Source of the DNA: Psychrobacter fozii
GTDB lineage: Bacteria; Pseudomonadota; Gammaproteobacteria; Pseudomonadales; Moraxellaceae
Assembly (NCBI RefSeq): GCF_003217155.1
Contig: NZ_QJSU01000007.1
Span: 62,001 to 126,000 of the forward strand
DNA: 64,000 nt
Reading direction: 5' to 3'
Shown: positions 57,169-64,000 of the stretch, in pieces
How positions within the stretch are numbered: the stretch's first letter is position 1
How the letters are laid out: every line of letters begins with the position of its first letter
Translations under genes and position numbers: made by a program
The notes under the pieces: generated by a model
Seen by the model: only the letters and a program-made list of their open reading frames with translations
Database searches by the model: none
Told to the model about the DNA's origin: nothing

Positions 57169-57395
57169 AATGATTCCAATATAAGAGGGTTAAAAAGCAT
57201 TGGCGCAAGCGACAATCATTTAATATACAACATTAATCTGACAGAGTAATATTTTATATCTTGTGCATTACGCGTTCTAATACCGTCAATGGTTAAAACA
57301 GTGGCGCTCTATCTTGGCAAAAATATGATCAGACAACGCGCCACTTTATCAGCTATCAAAGATAGCCATAACCAAATTCGGCTTAACCCGTTAAA

Positions 57396-58940
57396 TTAAT
57401 AACTGTGATTTTGTTTAAATGTCTCTAGAGCTGACTTTAAACGACCTGCGATATCATCGTTGTAGTTCGCAGTGTCATCAATCTCACGCATCAATTCACT
57501 CTGCTCATCATGCATATAGCGTAAGTAAGCTTCTTCGAAAGAACCAATTTTTTCAACAGGCACGTCAGATAAAAATCCTTCATTCGAAGCATAAATAACT
57601 GCTGCTTGCTCAGAGATAGACATTGGCTGATACTGCTTCTGCTTCATAAGTTCAGTCACACGCTCACCATGATCAAGCTGTTCGCGAGTTGCGTCATCAA
57701 GATCTGAGGCAAACTGAGCAAATGCGGCCAGTTCACGATACTGAGCTAGTGCGGTACGGATACCACCAGATAGCTTTTTGATGATCTTAGTCTGTGCAGC
57801 ACCACCAACACGAGATACCGAAATACCAGCGTTGACTGCTGGACGGAGACCTGATGCGAATAAACTAGACTCTAGGAAGATCTGACCATCAGTAATTGAG
57901 ATTACGTTAGTCGGTACGAATGCAGAAACGTCACCAGCTTGGGTCTCAATGATTGGCAATGCAGTTAAAGAACCTGTTTTACCAACAACTTCACCATTAG
58001 TGAACTTTTCTACATAAGCAGCATTTACACGTGATGCACGCTCAAGTAAACGTGAGTGTAAATAGAATACGTCACCAGGATATGCTTCACGGCCTGGCGG
58101 ACGACGTAGCAATAGTGAAATCTGACGATAAGCAACAGCTTGCTTTGATAAGTCATCAAAGACAATCAGAGCATCTTCGCCGCGGTCACGGAAATATTCG
58201 CCCATCGTACAACCTGAGTACGGTGCGATATACTGTAGTGCTGCTGGCTCTGATGCTGATGCAACCACAACCGTGGTATATTCTAATGCACCAGTTTGCT
58301 CAAGCTTACGTACCACGTTGGCGATGGTCGAACGTTTCTGACCGATAGCTACGTACACACACTTAATGCCAGATGATTTCTGTGCAATAATCGCATCGAT
58401 AGCCATTGCGGTTTTACCCGTCTGACGGTCACCAATGATAAGCTCACGCTGACCACGACCAATTGGGATCATAGTATCAACGGCTTTATAACCAGTCATT
58501 ACTGGCTGATCTACTGATTGACGGTCGATAACGCCTGGGGCGATCTTTTCGACTTTGTCAGTCATCTTGGCATCGATAGGACCTTTGCCATCGATAGGAT
58601 TACCCAAAGCATCAACAACACGGCCTAGCAGCTCAGGACCTACGGGTACTTCAAGAATGCGACCAGTACAATAGGCTTTTTGACCTTCTTGTAACTTTAG
58701 GAAGTCACCTAGTACTACCGCACCAACAGAATCACGCTCTAAGTTAAGCGCCATTCCATAGACTTCACCTTCAAACTCAATCATTTCGCCGTACATGGCA
58801 TCTTCAAGACCATGAATCTGCACGATACCGTCAGATACTTTGACAATCGTGCCTTCATTCTTTGCAGTTGCACCCGCATCAAGGTCTTGAATACGCTGCT
58901 TAATCAGGTTACTGATTTCCGCTGGATTCAATTGTTGCAT
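57396..58940 (-). CDS. atpA: F1 ATP synthase alpha subunit
   Basis: 514 residues, regulatory/non-catalytic nucleotide-binding subunit. P-loop GDRQTGKTA, arginine finger region ([10 protein letters not shown]), and [21 protein letters not shown] in parts. About 230 bases separate it from atpG, longer than usual; no gene is seen there. Confidence 0.98.
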   Translation of the reverse strand: MQQLNPAEISNLIKQRIQDLDAGATAKNEGTIVKVSDGIVQIHGLEDAMYGEMIEFEGEVYGMALNLERDSVGAVVLGDFLKLQEGQKAYCTGRILEVPVGPELLGRVVDALGNPIDGKGPIDAKMTDKVEKIAPGVIDRQSVDQPVMTGYKAVDTMIPIGRGQRELIIGDRQTGKTAMAIDAIIAQKSSGIKCVYVAIGQKRSTIANVVRKLEQTGALEYTTVVVASASEPAALQYIAPYSGCTMGEYFRDRGEDALIVFDDLSKQAVAYRQISLLLRRPPGREAYPGDVFYLHSRLLERASRVNAAYVEKFTNGEVVGKTGSLTALPIIETQAGDVSAFVPTNVISITDGQIFLESSLFASGLRPAVNAGISVSRVGGAAQTKIIKKLSGGIRTALAQYRELAAFAQFASDLDDATREQLDHGERVTELMKQKQYQPMSISEQAAVIYASNEGFLSDVPVEKIGSFEEAYLRYMHDEQSELMREIDDTANYNDDIAGRLKSALETFKQNHSY

Positions 58941-59033
58941 TGCCTTGTTTCCTTTAATTTATGATAACCCGCCCACTGACTTAAATGCTCTTACTATCAC
59001 GCAGATATTAAATGACTGCGTTGATGAATGGCA

Positions 59034-59657
59034 TTAGGCAGTTAGCTGTGTTTTTAACTGTTGTAACTTGCCGCGCATCGAATCATCAATGATTTTGTCA
59101 CCGACTTTGATCGTAGCACCTGCCAATAGACTTGGATCAACTGATTCGTGAATCACCACACTAGCGTTTAGCGAGGCAGCGAGACGTGTTTGAATCATTT
59201 GACGTTGGTCATCCGTTAATGGATAAGCAGAAGTCACATATGCGTCAAGCTGCTTTAAGCTTACTGCCTTGTGATGACGATAATGCTCATAAACTTCAGG
59301 AAGCAGCGCCAGACGCTCTTGTTCTGCCAGCTGCTTAATAAAATTATTGAGCGCTGGTGATACTTTAGGATAGCTAATACTATTACCGTAGCGAGAACCT
59401 TTGTTCTCACCTAATAGCTGTTTAAAAGCAGAGTCGTTATCACCAGCCACTTGTGAGTCATAAAGATCAACCAAAGCAGCTGACTTATGCTCAGCCGTAA
59501 CGGCTGGATTTTCTAGCCAAGTACGGAACGCTTTGTCATTGACAATTGCACCAGCGATAAACAAGAAATTTTCCCACTCGTCTACGGCCCCGTTTTCATT
59601 GGCATAGTCAAACGCGGCTCTAGCGTAGGGTCGTGCTAAGGTTGATAAGTCAGCCAT
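59034..59657 (-). CDS. atpH: F1 ATP synthase delta subunit
   Basis: 207 residues, links F1 to the peripheral stalk. Starts [19 protein letters not shown] and ends with the family C-terminus [22 protein letters not shown]. It is about 30 residues longer than E. coli delta (177); the extra part lies around residues 65-95 (DSQVAGDND ... GNSISYPKV). 13 bases separate it from atpF. Confidence 0.95.
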   Translation of the reverse strand: MADLSTLARPYARAAFDYANENGAVDEWENFLFIAGAIVNDKAFRTWLENPAVTAEHKSAALVDLYDSQVAGDNDSAFKQLLGENKGSRYGNSISYPKVSPALNNFIKQLAEQERLALLPEVYEHYRHHKAVSLKQLDAYVTSAYPLTDDQRQMIQTRLAASLNASVVIHESVDPSLLAGATIKVGDKIIDDSMRGKLQQLKTQLTA

Positions 59658-59670
59658 TATATCCTCACAG

Positions 59671-60141
59671 TTACAGCTTCGCCGCCAGTTGGTCTAGCAT
59701 ACTGGCATGTTTTTGCACATCGACTTTGTCTTGCAAAATCTTTTCTGCACCAAGTACAGCCAGTTCAGCAACTTGGGCACGTAATGAGTCACGCGCCTGA
59801 TTGATTTCTTGGTCGATAGACGCTTGCGCTTGTTGACGAATGCGCTCGCCTTCCACTTGGGCCTGCGTTTTTGCATCTTCGACAAGCTGGTTGGCACTCT
59901 TGTTCGCTTGCTCGATTAGAGCAGCAGCTTTAGTCTTTGCAAGAGTAAGCTCCTGCTGGACATCTTGCTCCGCGGTCGCCAGATCTGCTTTTGCTTTTTC
60001 TGCGGCATTCAGGCCTTCAGCAATTTTACGCTGACGCTCATTGATGGCACCAATAAGTGGTGGCCACACGAATTTCATGCAGAACATCACAAAGATTGCA
60101 AAAGCAATGGCTTGACCGATGAGGGTAGAATTGATATTCAC
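59671..60141 (-). CDS. atpF: Fo ATP synthase subunit b
   Basis: 156 residues, same length as in E. coli. One N-terminal membrane helix (about 5-24), conserved [22 protein letters not shown], then a long Ala/Gln/Lys-rich coiled coil that forms the peripheral stalk dimer. Confidence 0.96.
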   Translation of the reverse strand: MNINSTLIGQAIAFAIFVMFCMKFVWPPLIGAINERQRKIAEGLNAAEKAKADLATAEQDVQQELTLAKTKAAALIEQANKSANQLVEDAKTQAQVEGERIRQQAQASIDQEINQARDSLRAQVAELAVLGAEKILQDKVDVQKHASMLDQLAAKL

Positions 60142-60258
60142 GTGATCACCTCTTTGTTAATGAAAAATCAGTTTCATTGATCATATTTGATAGCCAAACT
60201 TTGGCTATGGTTAAGATACAAACTTTGACTACCAAACATTTACAACTGAGCTTTCTGA

Positions 60259-60525
<267 letters not shown>

Positions 60526-60540
60526 CTATTGAATGTCTAA

Positions 60541-62092
<1,552 letters not shown>

Positions 62093-62491
62093 CTAGCGTA
62101 TATGCCACAACATCCAACTGTGACTAATTTGCATTACCATAAAACCGATAAACAGCGCAGGCGCAGATAGGGGTTGTACGGTAATAAAAATTAGTGCGAA
62201 ACCTAACACGGCTAATAGCCATTTGGCCATCTGCCCTCGATATAGCTGGCTAACAATATGTTGGCGTGCGCGATATCCAGTATGCCAAAAGATAAAAAAA
62301 GCAAATACGGCTTGAGTAGTAAAACTTAGCAACGCACCAATTGCGGCGCTTTTCGTTACAGTAAGCTCACTATCTAACCAAATAGCATCTAGAATCCAAA
62401 CATCAATAATCAGGATAAACAATACCCAGGCTTGGCGTTTGATATAGATACCAATCTTATCTTTCTGCGTGCGTTTGGCAGGCTTGGTCAT
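62093..62491 (-). CDS. atpI: ATP synthase subunit I (AtpI-like)
   Basis: 132 residues with four membrane segments after a basic N-terminus (TKPAKRTQKDKIGIYIKRQAW). Length, layout and position 5' of atpB fit AtpI, a poorly conserved c-ring assembly/Mg-related helper. Parts read GALLSFTTQAVFAFFIFWHTG and FIGFMVMQISHSWMLWH, the latter typical for gamma-proteobacterial AtpI. Confidence 0.75.
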   Translation of the reverse strand: MTKPAKRTQKDKIGIYIKRQAWVLFILIIDVWILDAIWLDSELTVTKSAAIGALLSFTTQAVFAFFIFWHTGYRARQHIVSQLYRGQMAKWLLAVLGFALIFITVQPLSAPALFIGFMVMQISHSWMLWHIR

Positions 62492-62756
62492 CGGTATTCC
62501 TATAGCCTTACAATATTGGGATAATCTAGTATCCTTGTGACACTTTTATCCGTGAATCGCTCACTCTACAGGTAATGCCTTTCAACCAAAATTAAACGCC
62601 ACTTATTATAAGGAGCATGTGAGTTTTAAGCAAGCATAATATGAAATTTGTCAACTATTTAGCATGAAAACACACCTCAAACTAGGCCACACTTCATTTG
62701 AAAGCACTTAGTTTGAGGCATGGTAACATTTATTTGAAGAATACTTCGATTTATTC

Positions 62757-63641
62757 CTACTTATCATCCACACAATTGTTAATTTGCTGTGCCATATTCG
62801 TCCACCCTTTTACAAAGTCTTGACTGTCGCTCATGTCTTCGATTTGAGCAGTGGTACTAATTGGTTGCAACTTAGCAAGCAGTCCTTTAGAAACTGCACC
62901 TTGGTTAACCATACACATCTGCTTAACAGGACGGTTCTCATTCAACCAACGCAATTGACTTGCTTTCGGAGAGATATGGTGGTCTGGGCTTAAACTACCT
63001 GCTAACTTTATATGCGCAGCTTTTTCAATATATTGATAGGCATCATGATAAGCCCAGTAAGGACGGTTTTTCTGTGAGGCTTGTTGTATAGTGGCAACTG
63101 CTGTATCCATACGAGCAGCGAATTTTTTAACATTGGCTTGGTAAGTGCTTGCGTACTCTGGGTTAGCACGGCTGTGTATCACGGCCAATGCACGAGTAAT
63201 GGCTTTGGCATTTTCAGGATCTAGCCAGATATGCGGATCAAGCGTGCCTGCAATCGGCGCGCCTTTCACATCACGAAGTGGATAGCGGTTGAAGGCTTTA
63301 AAGTCAAACATAGCAATGGCATTAGGGGCTGTCTCTAAACTGCCAGCCAAGCTGTTTTCTAATGAAGGTCCAAACCAAACGACGAACTTACTGTCTTTAA
63401 TCGCTTTAATATCGCTTGGACTGACGCTTCCATGATGCCCTACATCACCTGGTTGTAGAATTCTATTGGCGGATGGTGTTCCTTCAGTCACCGCTTCACT
63501 GAGTAAAAACATCGGATAGTTGCTCACACTAACGGTTGCTGCTTGAGCATTTAGCGTTAAAAATCCTAGTAGTGCTCCAGAAACTAGCAGACGTTTTATC
63601 TTGATGATTGGATGTAGTAACTGATTGAAAGCTGAGTTCAT
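62757..63641 (-). CDS. znuA: Zinc ABC transporter substrate-binding protein ZnuA
   Basis: 294 residues. Signal peptide about 1-34 (ending NAQA), then the cluster 9 binding-protein fold. Zinc ligands expected at His in GHHGSVSPSD (about 68-69), His in DPHIWLDP (about 136), and His in YWAYHDAYQYIEK (about 199). The His-rich loop of E. coli ZnuA is missing. Divergent from zur with a Zur-box palindrome between, so it should be repressed when zinc is ample. znuBC are not next to it on this side. Confidence 0.9.
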   Translation of the reverse strand: MNSAFNQLLHPIIKIKRLLVSGALLGFLTLNAQAATVSVSNYPMFLLSEAVTEGTPSANRILQPGDVGHHGSVSPSDIKAIKDSKFVVWFGPSLENSLAGSLETAPNAIAMFDFKAFNRYPLRDVKGAPIAGTLDPHIWLDPENAKAITRALAVIHSRANPEYASTYQANVKKFAARMDTAVATIQQASQKNRPYWAYHDAYQYIEKAAHIKLAGSLSPDHHISPKASQLRWLNENRPVKQMCMVNQGAVSKGLLAKLQPISTTAQIEDMSDSQDFVKGWTNMAQQINNCVDDK

Positions 63642-63748
63642 AGTAGGTGTCTTTGATATATGGTTGATAGTGTCGAAATATCATGTTTAGTGAAAAGTGA
63701 CGATACAGTAGATAACATAAGACAGCTTATCTTATCTTCGTTTTATTA

Positions 63749-63763
63749 TGTTATACTATAACA
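63749..63763. promoter_or_regulatory. Zur box in the znuA-zur divergent promoter
   Basis: TGTTATACTATAACA is a perfect 7-1-7 palindrome that fits the GTTATAwTATAAC core of gamma-proteobacterial Zur sites. It lies 108 bases before znuA and 47 before zur, and can repress both when zinc-loaded Zur binds. Confidence 0.85.
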
Positions 63764-63809
63764 ATAAAAAATATAATAAAACAGCCATTTATTTTTAGGA
63801 GTCTGCACC

Positions 63810-64000
63810 ATGTCTATCCACTCATCAGATTGTGAACATCTACATGATGCGCAAGACTTTACGCCGCATGATGTTGTCGAGCGCTTAACCGAAGCAAAAG
63901 AGCGATGCCGTTTAAATGGATCGCGCTTTACATCTTTACGTCAGCAAATATATCAGTTGGTATTAGAAGCCAATAAGCCCATCGGTGCCTATGACCTAAT
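63810..64000 (+). CDS. zur: Zinc uptake regulator Zur (Fur family), N-terminal part
   Basis: First 63 codons before the window ends: a His-containing N-terminus (MSIHSSDCEHLHD), then ERLTEAKERCRLNGSRFTSLR and QQIYQLVLEANKPIGAYDL, which is the winged-helix start of Zur/Fur proteins (GAYDL is typical of Zur). TTTAGGAGTCTGCACC precedes ATG 63810. The place next to znuA and the Zur box supports the call. Confidence 0.88.
   Translation, partial: MSIHSSDCEHLHDAQDFTPHDVVERLTEAKERCRLNGSRFTSLRQQIYQLVLEANKPIGAYDL

Overview
The window looks like a chromosome segment of a gamma-proteobacterium of the family Moraxellaceae, most likely Psychrobacter. The inference rests on a BfmR-like response regulator close to the Acinetobacter protein as I remember it, on the AT-leaning codon use, and on the gene set. 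No rRNA or tRNA gene was seen. All calls come from reading the sequence; no database search was run.

Left core (1-10057): the first codons of an NRDE-family protein, a DUF4139/MuiA-like secreted protein, a complete urea ABC transporter operon urtABCDE behind a strong sigma-54-type promoter (nitrogen control), lgt, and the first two thirds of thyA.

Island (about 10058-39732, about 29.7 kb): thyA is cut inside codon 194, and its missing 3' part reappears at 39733-40012, just upstream of folA. Joining the two pieces gives an uninterrupted 286-residue thymidylate synthase. The element starts with three tyrosine recombinase genes plus a small HTH/coiled-coil gene in one operon (ginABCD), the hallmark of GInt islands. 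The ATTTCT core is repeated at both ends. The next gene is a complete, divergent thymidylate synthase, so the element appears to replace the function it destroys. Cargo then follows in blocks: (i) a serine resolvase, iteron-like repeats and an RTG/CARB-type class A beta-lactamase; (ii) a GC-richer carnitine-type cluster (BCCT transporter, ADP-forming acyl-CoA synthetase, acyl-CoA dehydrogenase, CaiD, a PECR-like SDR, CaiE, GlxA-type regulator); (iii) a defence block with an unknown zinc-ribbon protein and divergent XRE regulator, a CBASS pair (Cap15-like membrane effector and CD-NTase) in an unusual convergent arrangement, and a type I restriction-modification system hsdR / hsdMS.

Right core (39733-64000): thyA 3' remnant, folA, small ORFs, uvrC, a DUF3360 membrane protein, a DUF4442 thioesterase-fold protein, the rpsP-rimM-trmD-rplS operon, an EnvZ-like kinase without an adjacent ompR, bfmS/bfmR, the complete F1Fo ATP synthase operon (atpBEFHAGDC, with atpI set apart), and divergent znuA / zur around a Zur-box palindrome.

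The most notable system is the self-complementing GInt island: a site-specific element that disrupts an essential-metabolism gene, carries its own replacement, and delivers antibiotic resistance, osmolyte catabolism and phage defence together.
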